Source: Pararge aegeria
Taxonomy: Eukaryota > Arthropoda > Insecta > Lepidoptera > Nymphalidae
Direction of reading: 5' to 3'
DNA: 64,000 bases
NCBI RefSeq assembly: GCF_905163445.1
Contig: NC_053187.1
Span: 10,540,001 to 10,604,000 of the forward strand
Numbering within the stretch: the stretch's first letter is position 1; the number at the start of each line of letters is the position of its first letter. Shown in pieces: positions 36,540 through 50,100 of the stretch. The position numbers and the translations under genes are program-made. Below the pieces are notes generated by a model, which was given only the letters and a program-made list of their open reading frames with translations, did no database searches and had not been told where the DNA came from.

Positions 36540-39500
36540 TTATGATACATATAATTTTGTTAAATTTTAAAAGGGTCCGTAGTCAACGAGAAACCGTTAT
36601 AGTTTCTAAAATTAAATCACCATCGTTGCAAACCCGCACCAGGGCGACATGAAGGTTTGAGCTCTGTGCCCAGCAGTTGAATCTCTTCAATTCACTCATA
36701 GCTTCTACTTACTTGACGTAAGTCTCTTCAAGAGGCATCTTTAACGATCCTGACGCTCAAATGATTATTGACAACGCCTCCTTTTAAGTTTCGTGCAGAG
36801 TATTCGTAGGCTAAGATTAGTTCCAATTTTCTACCGTCATCATGACACAAATCATCGACTACACCGAAGTTCGGTACCCTTCTCTTAGCTTCTTTATGGT
36901 TTAAGGTCTAACTCACTATTGGCAGAGCTTGATTCCGTTACTCGCTAACCCACCAAGTAACGCTGATGAAACCGATACGGTTGTCAATTAACACAATCGA
37001 AAAGAAAACCAGCTTTAACTATTTCAATTTTCAATATAAAAAATAAGATATTTTACTAATTACTACAGTGCCATCTAGACCCAAATGTAAAAAACCTATG
37101 ACGTTCGCGTACCTAACGAATTCCACAGAAAACATTAAGCTACTAGATGGTAGGGCGTTAGCTGTTACTTTTTAATGGCCTGTTCTAAATAATAATTAGA
37201 ACTTTCATTTTTTTATTTGTAAAATAAGATTTTTGTTAATTTATATAATTTTCAGCTATAGTAACCAAGGCAGGTATGATGTTCATTTTAATTTCCAACC
37301 ACTATCTTTAACTTCTCTCTTAGATCTCTAATTATCTCTTTGATGGTGAATAGGTTACCGATTAATTTAGCTCTAATAAAAATAATAGATCAAATAAAAG
37401 TAAAAAAAATCGCTTTTATAAATAAACTGAACTAAAAGGTAGAAATTAGTTTTTTATATCAAGCGTGTTTTTTAGTTTGTTTGAAATATTTAATTTATTT
37501 CTTACGGATTTTAAAAATTCTGCGGGATCTTAAAATGCCCTCTTGTACTCTCAAAAAAAAAAAGAAACACTCAAAGAAATGGAATAAGTTTATACTAACT
37601 TACTAACCAGGGCAATCACTGCGCTAGGTTCTGTTTTTAAAAATCCCGCTTCCATAAATGTAAGTAAGTTCACGGTAATATTAGTAAGTTGTGAATAGGA
37701 AACAGAGGCTATTTTAAAAATCTCTCCTATTTCCGCACGTCTCCAGGATTCAAATAACATTATATTATATAAAATATGCTTTGCATTGTGAAGTTTAACA
37801 TGAATGTCGGTGCAGTGGTTAAGTTCAATATGAATAAAAAACGAACAGACACACTTTTGCATCTATAGATTTTGTCATATTTTCGGTATAATTACTGACA
37901 AAATTCTTTATTCCTAGTTTATGGTTATTTGCTGATTGAATATTTTTGATTATTTTCTTGCAATATTCTTGGCTGATTGAAAATAATAACGTTGATAGCG
38001 AATTTTAGTTTTGTTTCAAGTAACACTTTGTAAGTTTTCGGTTTCAAGTGATGATGTCAACGCCCTGGCTACCTTGAAAGCAAACGGATTCAAAGTTTTT
38101 TAGAGTTCACGGTTGCATAACACTTGTCATAAAAAGAATACCACGCGCTGTGTAGGTGAAGGAAATTCCAGAATACGTAACTTACACAAGAGCTGCGTGG
38201 TGAAATATTTTATTTACAAACTTTAAAAGAAGAAGAAGGTGCTGCATTTGACTTTCACGACATCTACGCCTATTCAGAACTGCCATTTTAATGAGTAGGA
38301 TATGTTTATCCGAAGCGGGACCTATATAAGTTATATAGTTTATGATTATAACAACATAGGTCATTTTGTATATGCAAGCCTTGCTAACACTCCATATATT
38401 GTACTTAAGTACGTCTTAAAACTCCCGGGAAATCGCTTAACTCGTATCACAATACGAGCATTTCCTTTTGTTTAATGGGGCGAAACATTGTTTTACGTAG
38501 GCCGTCTCGCCACGCGCAATGTCGGTAACCTTACGGGCTTATTATATAACCGGCCCATCTCTTACCACAGCAGTGAACGCACCTATTGAACTATATTCTA
38601 TTGATATTTAACTGTTATTTTCAAAATTGATCGTGTGTCATTCGTCTGACAAGTTACATAAGTAGTCTTTGAAATAGTCTAGAAAGATTCGGATAACAGA
38701 TACAATACAAGTAGGTCGTAGGTAGAACGCGATATAGATCTTATTGCTGTGAAAAAAATGTTTTTGATTATTTTGTTCTCATAAAAAATAAGTTAAGACA
38801 TTAAAGAGTATAATTTAAATAGAGATATATCAGACGGGGTAAAAATAAAAGTTTTTAAAGGGACAAAGTTATATTTACCGTTATTTTTCATACGCACAAA
38901 CAGAAATTTATCGCCAATAAGCTTTTATTTTAACAATTCGACACAAATAGTTGGTGTTAATGTTTAAAAATTATAATTTTTTGTTTTTAATTTGTGAGTT
39001 GTGCAAGAGAGATCCCATTGTATAAAATTATTAGGCTGGTAGGAAGTCTATTGACTAATGAAAAGACATTTTTAGTATGTTTTTAGAATAAAACCGCCAT
39101 TAATGAATTTTATAGCATATATACTCCAAACTTACTCGGCTAAAAATAAGTTAGCTTTATGTTATGTGACATGAAGCAAACTTATTTTCATGCCTACTAA
39201 TATAAGGCTCGGAGGCCTTTATGCTACTATAATGTTTATAATGGTTGAAATGTATTTAATTATTTATTGTTTACTTAAGAACTGTAATAATTGCAAACAT
39301 TGAGTAATAATTTACTACATACTAGAGTGGTCATGTTCAACAAAATGTACCCATGTTCAGGCTGATCGCGATGGCCACGTGGCGTTCATCACAGAATAAT
39401 GCTTGGATTCTATTTCATGAGTGAGTAGTGAGTGAGCCTTTGATTATAAAAGTTTTTTAAATTTTGAGATAATGGATTTACTATATAAAGTGAACTTTAT

Positions 39501-41405
39501 TCGACCAAAATCTTCCTTTGCAGCTATCGTCTCTAGTACGTACGTCATATTTAAAAAATGCGAGTGATTTGATATCTAATACAAAGTTTCACCCTAGTTT
39601 CCCTAGGTTTTTAAATTGGATCGGCTAGTGGATTACTACAGTTAAAATTTCAAATAAATTAATAGAAATTTCACTTTCATTGTGATCGGCACTTACTTCT
39701 AAGCGATAAATTACTCTCTTTAAACAAAATAGGTTTCGAAGGTTGTTTTTACCAATAGCAGAAAGGACCTATGTAAATAAAATCATAATCATTAAGAAAC
39801 CAATCCACTAGCACACTTTCGCATTTATCGAAACCAAAACTTAAAACTGTCAACTCGTAACCACGTTAACGTGGTGTGTACGCCTCAAAAGTGCGTCAGG
39901 CATATGTGTAAAATAATATTTGACTTGACTTAAAACAATTAAACAATACTTGTTTTACATATATATCGAGTGCATGCAACCATTTACTGTATATTAATTA
40001 AAAAAAACAAGCAAATAAAAATATCCAATAGCCCATAAATGGTGTTTTAACATTGTCACTGGTACGATTTTATATCCGTATTGAATGTGAACGCATCTTT
40101 CCTCTTGAATTACTCATAGAACCTTTAACATGAATGCGTTTAATGCATAACATTTCTACACAATATGTCATCTATGCACAAGTAGTTTGTAAAATGTTTC
40201 ATGTAGTGTGGCCTTCTTTTTAAATTTATATAAAGTAAATACTTCATACTAACGAACTTCAAAGTGCGGTGAGTACGTTGTATTGTGAACGAATTTTTTC
40301 AAGGGCTTGGGCATGTCAAACAAACCTATGGTCCCAGGTGGACCGTAAGTGGAAAATCCAATTTTTTCCCAATTAGTATCGGGCAAAAATTTGTTATTTC
40401 AATATCATAAATGTAAATGGGAATCGTAGCTAGGATCTCATGATTCGTAGGGGAGCATTGATCTAGTTGTTAGCATAACTAGTTCAACTAGGTAGCTCTA
40501 CTTTATTTTGTTAATCAAAGATCTTTTTTGTAATTAAACACACAACAGTTATTAAAACGATAGCGCTACTTTATTATTCTAGTAATTTTGGTAATTGACC
40601 CGTTTTCGATGGTGGGCATACTCGCGAGACATGTCAAGAAGCATGTTTAGTAACAGCCAGAAGATGGGAAACCCGTTAGTCCATTAGTCCGAATATTATA
40701 TCACTAATGTCACTAACGTGACCTGCCATCCTGCATTGGAGCAACAAGGTGGGTATACACTTCAAAGTCTCTGTCCTAGTAGAGAGGCCCATGTGTCCAG
40801 AACTGGGATATAATTAAGTAATTAAAGTTCTCTGTCACAATCAAACAATCATTTCACTAATTGCTGATGTTTTATTAGGCTGACTAGAAGTCTAGTTTAT
40901 TAAGTTATGCAACGTAAATGTCACCTTGACTTTATTGGTGATCGCTATTCAACCACTTAATAAAACACCGATTAAACTAACAGAATGTATTAGCAATAAC
41001 GTGTTCATGAAAGTTCTTTTTATTTAAGTATTTTTTGTTTAGGATATCACATTCTAAATGTGAGTTAGGTATATTGAAACCTATACTTGTGATTTATGTA
41101 TCCATTTTCATTTCATTCCCTTTCGCAATTTTAAGACAACTAGCAAGTTGTTTGTAGTTTCGTACGAAATCCGGGTTCTTCAAAAGACAAGCCAAGAAAT
41201 CAATAATATCATTAGTGTAGCTATTATGATATCACGGCAGAGTTAACCTTCTGTAAACATTATTTCAAGTGTACAATTTACCTACTTTTATACGGTAAAA
41301 ATAAAATATCTTAAAAGAGCATTTATAGTTGCAGCAGTTAGTTGTTATTTTTTTATCTACAAATTAACTCTTCTCATTAAACCTGTACGTATATACTTTT
41401 TAAGT
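36540..41405. other. gene-free stretch between genes 3 and 4, first half
   Basis: No coding region is supported. It holds a family E-like fragment near 36600-36690, another at 40715-40815 and the orphan TATA/initiator at 38543. The remainder is AT-rich and unrecognised. Confidence 0.5.
38543..38574 (+). promoter_or_regulatory. orphan TATA plus initiator
   Basis: TATATAA at 38543-38549 is followed by an initiator-like CAGT at 38571-38574, a spacing of 28 nt as at the CPR genes. The upstream 120 bp are richer in GC than the surroundings. No ATG exon with a recognisable product follows. The first ATG (38758) reads only eight hydrophobic codons to a stop. It could be a dead CPR promoter, a noncoding transcript start, or chance. 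Confidence 0.35.
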
Positions 41406-41409
41406 ACAT

Positions 41410-41680
41410 CGTTTTTAACCGACTTAAAAAAAGGAGGTCGTTCTCAATTCTAATAAAACAAACAAATGTTTTATTGTATATTTTTACTCGATTAGTACGC
41501 CAATAGACCGATTTTTATGATTCTTTTTTTTTGGTACGTTATTCTTCAGAGATGGTCCCATTTTTATTTGGTGGAAAAATATTGAAAGGATTCTGGAGAA
41601 ATCGGGGGAACTCATCAACTATTATAGGTTCATTATCATAAACCATTGATCTGAGCCACTTTTTGTTTTTTAAGACTTAG
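41410..41680 (+). repeat. dispersed repeat ('accgacttaaaaaaaggagg' type)
   Basis: It contains 'aaaaggaggtcgttctcaat', 'agaccgatttttatgattct' and 'agaaatcgggggaactcatc', which I recall as a frequent lepidopteran repeat. No open frame. Confidence 0.5.
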
Positions 41681-41694
41681 AGTGTGATACTCTA

Positions 41695-41968
41695 CAATAC
41701 ATACAATTGATGAATTTCTTAATGACAAGGTTGCTTGGAAGCATCCAGCTCCGCTTTCAACTCTCACAAGATAGAAAATTGAATGTTAAGATGTAAAATG
41801 TAAATTGTTGATGTTGGAAAAGAGCAACTGCTGAGTTTCTTGCCGGCTTCTTCTCGGTAGAATCTGCATTCCGAACCGGTGGTAGAGTCACTACACACAG
41901 ACAGACAGACTTGACGTTTTAAAAGTGCTTATATTAGGCCTACTTGAAATAAATGAATTTTGAATTTT
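41695..41968 (+). mobile_element. LINE tail family A, copy 3
   Basis: It starts with a relic of the ORF end (atacaattgatgaatttctt, then TTGGAAGC) and continues with 'gatgttggaaaagagcaact', 'gaaccggtggtagagtcact' and 'gacagacttgacgttttaaa'. It closes with 'tgaaataaatgaattttgaa'. This gives the best view of the family's 3' end. Confidence 0.8.
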
Positions 41969-42595
41969 CATATACTAGGCACTGATAACCAAGTAATTAT
42001 GGTAAGTAATTTTTGAATTTTAAGACAAATGGTCATTAAATTTGTTGAATGTCGCTAATTACACCGAAATGGAGAACAGAAGAAAGTAAGTCCTATTTTT
42101 TGTAGATTCTGCGCTACTAACATGTTTAGATAGCGTTATAGTAAGATCAAGGAAATATAATATAATGTATAATTGATATTTGGGTGGTTTTATTGACGCT
42201 GCCATATGGCAACGCTAGCCCCTTGCAGGTACTTTTTACTAAAAGGTGTTTATTCCTGAAGTTCGATGAAATTGCTGATTTATTAGACCAGGATTTACAA
42301 TATTCATATTGAACCTCCAAACGCATACTGATGAAGTTTCTGGTGGGTTGCTGAAATAGTATAACAAAGCGAAAATGAAGATCAAGCTATTGAAGGTTCA
42401 AGTAATCCAGGTTCGTCAAGAAGTAAAAGCATTCAGGGTTTTGGAAGGAGAAAATTACGGAGAAAAACGCTTACCAAGATCTATAAAAAGAAAACGTAGA
42501 TGTAGATTGGAAGAATCATATATTCTAAATGAGACGTTAGTCTATTCCTCAAATTTTTTGAAAATTATCATTCTGTATCAGTCTGATATATGGCT

Positions 42596-42955
42596 CAGTT
42601 TCACTCAGCGGGTGATAGAGAGAGCTATGTTAAGAGTATCTCTACGTCATCAAATCAGAAATGAGGAATCGTTCATGAACTAGAGTTACCGACACAGTTC
42701 AACGAGTAGCGAAGCTGAAGAGGCAATGTCCGGGCACATTGCTCGGAGAACCTATGTATGTTTGGGTTGCAAGATGTTGGAATGGCAACCACGCAACGGT
42801 AATCTCAGGTTTGGTCGACCCCCAAGGAGGTTAATAGACGACATTAAACGAGCCACTGGAAACAAGCGGCCCAGAAGCGTGGAGTTTGGAACGCCCTACA
42901 ATAGACCTATGTCCAGCAGTGGAGTCAATCTGTTGCAGTGATGATGATGATGATC
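42596..42955 (+). mobile_element. RTE-like LINE 3' end
   Basis: Frames in two registers show the C-terminal end of an RTE-type reverse transcriptase ORF: 'RAMLRVSLRHQIRNEE', then after a frameshift 'GHIARRTYVCLGCKMLEWQP', then GRPPRRLIDDI. It ends in 'tgtccagcagtgg' and a (GAT)n run at about 42943-42955. The short tandem 3' end fits RTE elements. It is 5'-truncated and inactive. Confidence 0.75.
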
Positions 42956-43544
42956 AGTCTGATCTGTATTTTTCATAAATTTATTGTTAAAAGATAAATA
43001 AAATTAGTTCAAGTTTTTTTTTCTGCAAAATAGGAAAATACGATTTTTGTACTTTGTTTGACCTACCTCGTTGCCATATGACAACAGACCATAAATTAAA
43101 ATTGGGACTCAGTTTCTAATGTTCGAACAGTTTGCTTGGATGTTTATTTACACGCTAAGCAAAGCACCAGTAGGAACTTTAAAAGCAAAAAGCATGCAAT
43201 AGCATAGATTTTGCACTGGGCTATTGTGCTATATAACTATAAAAAAAAATTACCACTATAACTAGGGAAATAATATTTTTATAAAGTCTGTAATTTTAAA
43301 AGATGTCTTGATGAAAATTAGTATATAGGTTGAAAACTTAAATATTAAAATCAGTTTTTCAGGATTACTATAATTTTCAACCACAAAGGGGCTGAGATAC
43401 CTTTATTCCGGGAAAACTAACAGTTTCCGTGGGATTAAAAAAAATCAAAAAAAAAAAATTATGACATATAATGGAATATTAACGTACAGTTCAAATTAAT
43501 GATGCAAAATACTTCAAAAACAATGTGTTAAAACACATTTATTA

Positions 43545-43790
43545 CATCGAGGCTAATTGACAAGGTCATTTGGAAGCGCATCGCTCCGCTTTCATCTCTA
43601 GCAAGACAGAATATTAATCGTATAATGCTGATGTTTGACAAGAGCAACTGCTGAGTCTCTTGAAGGTAAACTTCTCAGTAGAATCTGCCTTCCAAACCGG
43701 TGGTAGAGTCACTACAAAAAGACAGACTTGACGTTTAAAGTTTTTATAGGCATATTTGAAATAAATTAATTTCGGATTTGAATTTAAATT
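43545..43790 (+). mobile_element. LINE tail family A, copy 4
   Basis: 'gacaaggtcatttggaagcg', 'ccgctttcatctctagcaag', 'ccaaaccggtggtagagtca' and a terminal 'tttgaaataaattaatttcg' match copy 3. The ORF relic is not open. Confidence 0.78.
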
Positions 43791-44104
43791 ATAAGATTTC
43801 GACCTTTATTACAATTTCATTATCTTAAAACAGGTACTTAAATATCATCTATAAATCTCGCGAATAAATTAAAGTTTCTTTGAATATTTCGTTTTTGTTA
43901 AAATATTATACGATCATTCTACGCACAACTTCTATAATATTAGTTACAATAAATTAGACATTATAAATCTATCGTAATTAATGGTATTTAGTTTCAGAAA
44001 AATTATTTTCAATACGAGTCCGGAGGTAGAAAATTTGCGTTTTCAAAACTCGATGCGTCGGAGAGCATGTAAAGCCGTTTTTCGGCTCCTTGCATTGGAC
44101 CAGC

Positions 44105-44385
44105 GTAGTGGGAGTCTAACTTTTTCGACGATGTCCCTGGCACAGCGGTGAGCACTGTTGTTTTTAGTGGGAGGTCCTGGGTTCGATTCCCGGAGGGGAA
44201 AATTTGGGTATTTATAATTTCCCTATTATTTCTAGCCTGGTCTAGTGGCAGTCTTCAGCTGGGGCTAGTTACCAAACTACCGACAAAGACGTGCATTAAG
44301 CGTTCCGGTTCGATGTCGCGTAGAAACCGATAAGGGGTAAAGGTTACCAGTAGTCAAGGGCTTACTTGTACTTGAATAATACAAA
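44105..44385 (+). mobile_element. SINE family F, best copy
   Basis: tRNA-like head 'ccctggcacagcggtgagca' with a B-box 'gggttcgattcccgg' at about 44171-44185, then 'ctaccgacaaagacgtgcat' and 'taagcgttccggttcgatgt'. Other copies are at 21620 and 51598, with a minus-strand piece at 10500. It is not a functional tRNA, because the 3' part does not pair with the head. Confidence 0.7.
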
Positions 44386-44633
44386 ATCCTACTGATACTT
44401 TTTTAAGAGAGAGAATGCCTGTACCCAGCATTGAGACGTTACTAATCTGAGGTCTATGAAATTGATTAAGTATTCCTGAATAATTTTACACAGAAAAATA
44501 TATATATATATGAAATTCAATCACACAATGCGATAACCAGTTTAAAAAATTGACAAGATGTCGCAATCTTTAAGTAAGTTTTCTCAAAACGATAAAACGC
44601 TGCGGATTTTTCTTTTAAAACGCGTAAGCATGG

Positions 44634-44679
44634 AGTAAGTTTTTAATCGCTTTGCATAGCAAGCGATTAAAAACTTACT
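44634..44679. repeat. perfect inverted repeat, 19-bp arms, 8-nt loop
   Basis: The left arm 44634-44652 (AGTAAGTTTTTAATCGCTT) is exactly complementary to 44661-44679, with the loop TGCATAGC. No open frame or known element surrounds it. Confidence 0.9.
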
Positions 44680-45394
44680 GCAAATAAATAACAATGATAA
44701 CTTTATAACTACTATAAAACATAAACATATTAACACTAATATAAAACAGAGCTATCAATAAACAAAAATATATAAACGAAACATTTGTTTTGGTCCGCTT
44801 TGTGTTGGCAACAACGAAATTTTTTCTATAAAACTAGTCAAGAAAATACAAAGTTTACGTAGTTAACACGGTAAATTGTAAAGCATGTATTGCATGTTAA
44901 AGTAACACGTGATTTTTAAACGGAGTTTTGTGCAATTATTATTATTTTAATTTATTATTATTTATTTAAGCGACTGTGGGAATCCAGACAAGCACCCTTT
45001 TGAGCTTGTTGCACAAGTCAAGTTAAGATCGACCAGATTCGTTTTCATTAATAATAGGAGTATGTCCTTGCACTACTTTTTTATATTTTTATGATTTGCG
45101 TCTACATTTGAAGGAACTATAAGTAAGTATAAATGAGCTATTAAAAAATCCAAAATAACTCAATCTAATTATATTGTATATTTATGTAATTTAATCTGAA
45201 AATTTTAAAATACAAAAACGTACTTTAAATTCAGAAATTTGAATTCAAATAGAGGAAGCTGGAGTTTTCTATTTTTTTCTATCGAGAAAAGAATTACAGA
45301 AATAGCTATGTTATATAGTTGACTATCAACTTAACCTCTGCTGTGTGGTTACGTTAATTAACGATAAATCAGAATACAGTTGTCACCGCCCCTG

Positions 45395-45575
45395 CTCTTT
45401 CCGCGTTTGTCGTACGAGGCTTCTAAAGGAATATAATGGATGAGGGACCGCAGCGTCCTCTGTGCTTCTACTACCATCTTCTACGATCACCAACTCATCT
45501 GCCTTAAGAGGTGAACATAAGCAAATCCTACCCTTGAGAGAGGCCTTTTGTCCAGCAGTAGCTGTTATGGCTATT
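45395..45575 (+). repeat. repeat family E fragment
   Basis: It contains 'cttgagagaggccttttgtc' followed by 'cagcagtagc', the common end of family E. The upstream part is diverged. Confidence 0.45.
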
Positions 45576-45779
45576 GATATAATATATCTTTTTCTCAATG
45601 TGTAGAACTATATGGATTATTATTAATTTAAGTTCTTTCGAACTGGTTTAGGAGCATCCAACACTTTACATGTATTAAGAGGTTGCTACACTGATGACAA
45701 ACAACGCCAACTTATGTAATGTTACAAAGTCATATATCTAATGTTTTGTCCCAATATACCAACGGGTACTACGATACTG

Positions 45780-46275
45780 CATATGAGTTAAGACATTCTT
45801 AATGACGAGATTTCTTGGAAGCAGTCGGCTCAGTTTTTATCTAAAATACGATAGAATAATCATTGCTAAATCGTAAAACTTGGATGTTGGAAAAGAGCAA
45901 CTGCTAAATTCCATACCGGTTTCTTCTTGCAGAATCTGCCTTCCTAATCGATGGTAGAGCCACTACAAATACACAAATACATTTCATAAGAGCTTATAAA
46001 GAAGGCCTTATCATACTGATATTATAGATGTAAAAGTGTGTCTGTTAATTTATTTGTTTGTTACCTATGGTCGGCTAAGCCAATGTACAAAGCATGACTA
46101 AATTTGGCACCACAATAGTTTTTATCCCGGCAATACAAGGATACTTTACTATTTATATATTTTAGTACAACTTAACAAAATTGACAAATATCTTTAAAAA
46201 AGGATTCCCACGATATTAAAAAAAATCTTAAGTCTCGGGCAACAGTTAGTTGGAATAAATGAATTTTCAAATTGA
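45780..46275 (+). mobile_element. LINE tail family A, copy 5, interrupted by another element
   Basis: 'gttaagacattcttaatgac', 'gttggaaaagagcaactgct' and 'tcgatggtagagccactaca' follow copy 3 up to about 46010 ('aaggcctt'). The match resumes at about 46251 with 'ttggaataaatgaattttca'. The 240 bp in between is a family B element. Confidence 0.72.
46012..46250 (+). mobile_element. family B element nested in a LINE tail
   Basis: It starts 'atactgatattatagatgta' and contains 'acctatggtcggctaagcca' and 'agtttttatcccggcaatac', the order found at 20780, 58058 and 59722. Interruption of the older LINE copy shows it was inserted later. Precise termini and target site need alignment. Confidence 0.62.
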
Positions 46276-47026
46276 TAAACTACAATATTAAGATCGTGTA
46301 TTACACAAGTTAAAACATTAATAGACTAGAATAATGGGTAGGTAATGTTTTCGGTTAGGTTAGAAATATATTTTAATGGATGATGAAGTCTGGCTTATAA
46401 TATATAAATACAGAACTTTATCAATCTATGAATGTATGAAGATTTTAAGAGTAGAAGAATAATACTCGAATTGATATCTTATCTGTTAAGACTTTTGCCT
46501 TTCATTACTAGGTACTCTCTATTATACTTAAAATATTAATGACAGTGAAGGTCGTCTGGGTTATTGGTGTGATATAAATAAAAGCTATAACTGATTTCCT
46601 TAGTAATAACCAAAAATCGTCATAATAAACTTAGCTTACTATGTTTTGGTAAGCAATTAATGGTATTTAAACAGTCTTGAGATTAATAAATAAGCGGAAA
46701 ACCCTATCATAAAGAGGCGAATCTTTAAAGATACTCAGTAGCTAAACTAACGCTAAACTGGTGCACTTAAAAACTGTAACCCAATTTTTTCGCTGACACA
46801 TTGACGCAGACACAACTGCCAATTAGTTCATACCTTCTAAATTGGAATGTACACGTTACTAGCATTGGACATAATATTTATAGCATTTTTATAACTAATA
46901 TTTGTTAAGGAATAAACCCAATCAAAATCACGACATGATATAGCAGATTCAGCATATGGCAGCGACAAATCGGGTATGAAAGTGTGATGTCTCAGGGCAG
47001 AGCGCGAGTAAGTGGCAGGGGTGAAG

Positions 47027-47034
47027 TATATAAG
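47027..47034 (+). promoter_or_regulatory. TATA box of CPR gene 4
   Basis: TATATAAG lies 90 nt upstream of the ATG. Transcription would start near 47058-47064 (ACATAGTTCAG). The surrounding 100 bp are richer in GC than their neighbourhood. Confidence 0.75.
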
Positions 47035-47116
47035 AGAGCGCACTACTACCACTCTGACATAGTTCAGAGGAGACCACGTGCTTCGCTGTCGCACAAAAAA
47101 AAATACAAAAACAACA

Positions 47117-50100
47117 ATGAAAGTACTGGTAAGTTCAAAAGTTCATAAAAGTAACTCATCTTCAATTAATGGATAAGAATCATTCTCAGATCATTTTTTT
47201 TTATTTCGTATTGAGGAGACTTTTTACCTTTAATATATAGGTCAGTGTAGCTTTTAATGAAATATTGCTTTAATCTTTGTGAATTTCCGCAATCATCTGT
47301 TGCGAGATGCGGCACCTAATAGGGTCGGTAGACGAGTCGGTTGTTGAACTTTGACATAATGTTGGAATGCCTGCACCTAATTGTGGCATTCGGTGCCTAC
47401 TTGAATACGTGGATATGGTTTTAGTTAATTGTATTTACTAAATTTAACTGAATGAGTTTATGGAATACATTTATTAATAATATAATTTCAATTTTGTGAA
47501 ATATCCATTTAATTGATCTATTGTTACCAATTTTAATTGCAGCAGCTATAAAATATATATTGACTACTTAAAATCCATTATTAACGCTCATACGCAATTT
47601 ATATTATGCATTAACACTAATAGTATTTGTTTGAAAATCACTTTACTAAAAGTAATAGCTTGTTAATTTTTATTTTTTTTGTATGTTTATAATATGACCC
47701 GTTAATCTTTTTAATTGACATTTTTTGTAACCTGTTTATTATTGGATGTAACATATTAATTTTTCAGTTTTAGAACAACTTACTACTACTCTGAACAGAT
47801 TTAACATATTAATTGTTTGGTAACACATAGTACGACGATAGAGCATTTAACTATAACCAATAAATATTAATAAAATACCTGTTGCATTTTTGGAATATTT
47901 TCTTATGTTAACTAGGTACATTGTTTTATAAGTTTATTATTTTTTAAATGATTAATAATTACTATTTTCAATACTCAAAAGTTGGAAACAAAAATCTGTA
48001 GTAGTGAAATAATTATCAAGATTAACGCAATCAATTCGTGTTTATGTAACAAACACGATAAATCATATTACCATTATAAAACTACCGTAATAAAACTGAA
48101 CGTAATCATTTAATAATTACGAAGAACAAATCTTCATTATTCATTACAGTAAATTACGCGTGCGAAAAAACCGCGTGCATACTTAAAATGGGAAGTAACG
48201 AGGCGATTAGGTTATTTTTTTTGTAATCAATCGCTTCTAACCACCGGCATTTCTTTTTTGTTCGGTGGTTCTACATAACCTCCTTTATGAGACTCTATTA
48301 TACAAACGTGTTGTTAGTTGTTTATCGGGTCAAATTGCATAATAGTGATTTCTGAGTTATAAGTTATAAGTTTCAATTTGACTATGAAACAAATACCTGA
48401 TTATATTTCCATGTCTATATCCTGTTTGAGTTTTTGAGAAGAACATGTCTTCTATATCATTTATAGAATCTGTAACCTCATGGTTCCAGTTTTTTAAGGG
48501 TACTCATTTTTTTAAAAATAATTCTTACAATTTTCATCAGATAGTTTTAAAAACAGGAATTAGTAAATATTTTAAATGCATATGCGATGCATATCTATTT
48601 TATTCGGTATTACTAAGACTTAAAAAAAGGGGATTTCTAGAAGCACATAATTTGCCAATCGCTCAACGAATTTAATTTTATGACCGCTTTTTATATTTCC
48701 CGGCAAAGTATTCCTAGCAAATCTATGTCACTTTATTATTTATATATTCTTACACCAATATTTAATTTACCATTTCTGTTAATGAGGATCACGGCCTTGA
48801 CATATCCGACCCTTTTTCGTATTAATTAAATAATATGTAGATTAGGTAATCATTCAGAAACAGGCTTGAAGCATATATTTGCTCTTTATCTATTTTAATA
48901 TAATCTTTTACATTGTAACTTTGAATATGATGGACTATGATAATTCTTGACTAACCGAATAACCGCCTACGCAATCTAGTAGATCCTTGTGGTAACCCAT
49001 GTACGTATTGTAACGTTTAACCTTTAGTTTAAAGATTAGTTATTTGGCTCACTGGGTTTCATTAAATCATAAAACTATGTGTATCAACTGTTTGCCAAGG
49101 ACTTACAATTTAAAATACAAATATTTCATACACATACGTAATCCTTGCAAGAGTAGGTTTTTATGTCACATGTTATGTGATTATACGCATACTTAAGACA
49201 CTATTTTATTTAAAATTTATATCCTAAACTGTACCTCTTTAAAATTAACCATTCTTATCAACTTAAAAAATGTAAATAGAAATATCCTTTTGGAAATTCA
49301 GTGCTGGAGCACTTTTAAAATAACTTAGTAAAAGTTAATACAAAATAACTTGTACAGTAACAAATAACCTTTATAATAATAACGTAAGTGAGCAGCAATT
49401 TTATTTATTAATAACTATTGTATCTTGGTAAACTTGATTACTTTTGCATCATCAGCGCATGGATTTCTAAAAGACCTTGAAGTACCTACACCTTTTCTCG
49501 TTAATATTTCAGAGGTGGGATAGCCTAAGGTTACTTGTTATGTATCATGTGCGGATGACTCAAGTTAGTTTAAGTTCAAATTGCTGGAATGTATCAAAGT
49601 TCTTGATTTTACAAATGCCGAAGCCATTTTGATTAAAATCGATTTAATAAAATCATCTAATCATCAAGCACAATACATATGTAGTACATGTGATTAAACC
49701 TAATAATTATGTTTAGAGTTGCTTGAGTTATTACGTTATTGAAATAAAAAAAAATTGCCATTTAAATATAAGAAATACTTGATTACTAGAGACTAGAGAA
49801 CTTAATGTCGCCCGCGTTTATTACCGTTTTTTAGAAAACACGTCGATACCATTTTGTTTCCCTTCTTCAACAACCTCTGTCAAAAAATAACTTGATTGAT
49901 TCACACGTTCACATTTATAATATTAGTAAGGATATTCAAATATAATTCAAAAGACGACTATCTTTTTTGGGTGTTAAGTCATTTTAGTAAAGATTTAGGT
50001 ACATTTAAAATAAGTATAATTGTGTAATAGCAAAATACCCGAAACTGTTGTCAATGCTGTAGCGTATCCAAAGTTAAGCGACTCAATGAAAACAATGCCA

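Noticed and set aside
42375..42683. 102-codon open frame as a protein
   Set aside because: Only its end resembles an RTE reverse transcriptase; the front is unrelated AT-rich sequence, so this is a truncated LINE joined to chance sequence.
44105..44200. Possible tRNA gene
   Set aside because: A- and B-box-like motifs are present, but no acceptor stem or anticodon arm can be built. It is the head of a SINE with other copies in the window.
48445..48675. 76-codon open frame in intron 1 of CPR gene 4
   Set aside because: No recognisable motif, and it lies inside a confirmed intron in AT-rich DNA.
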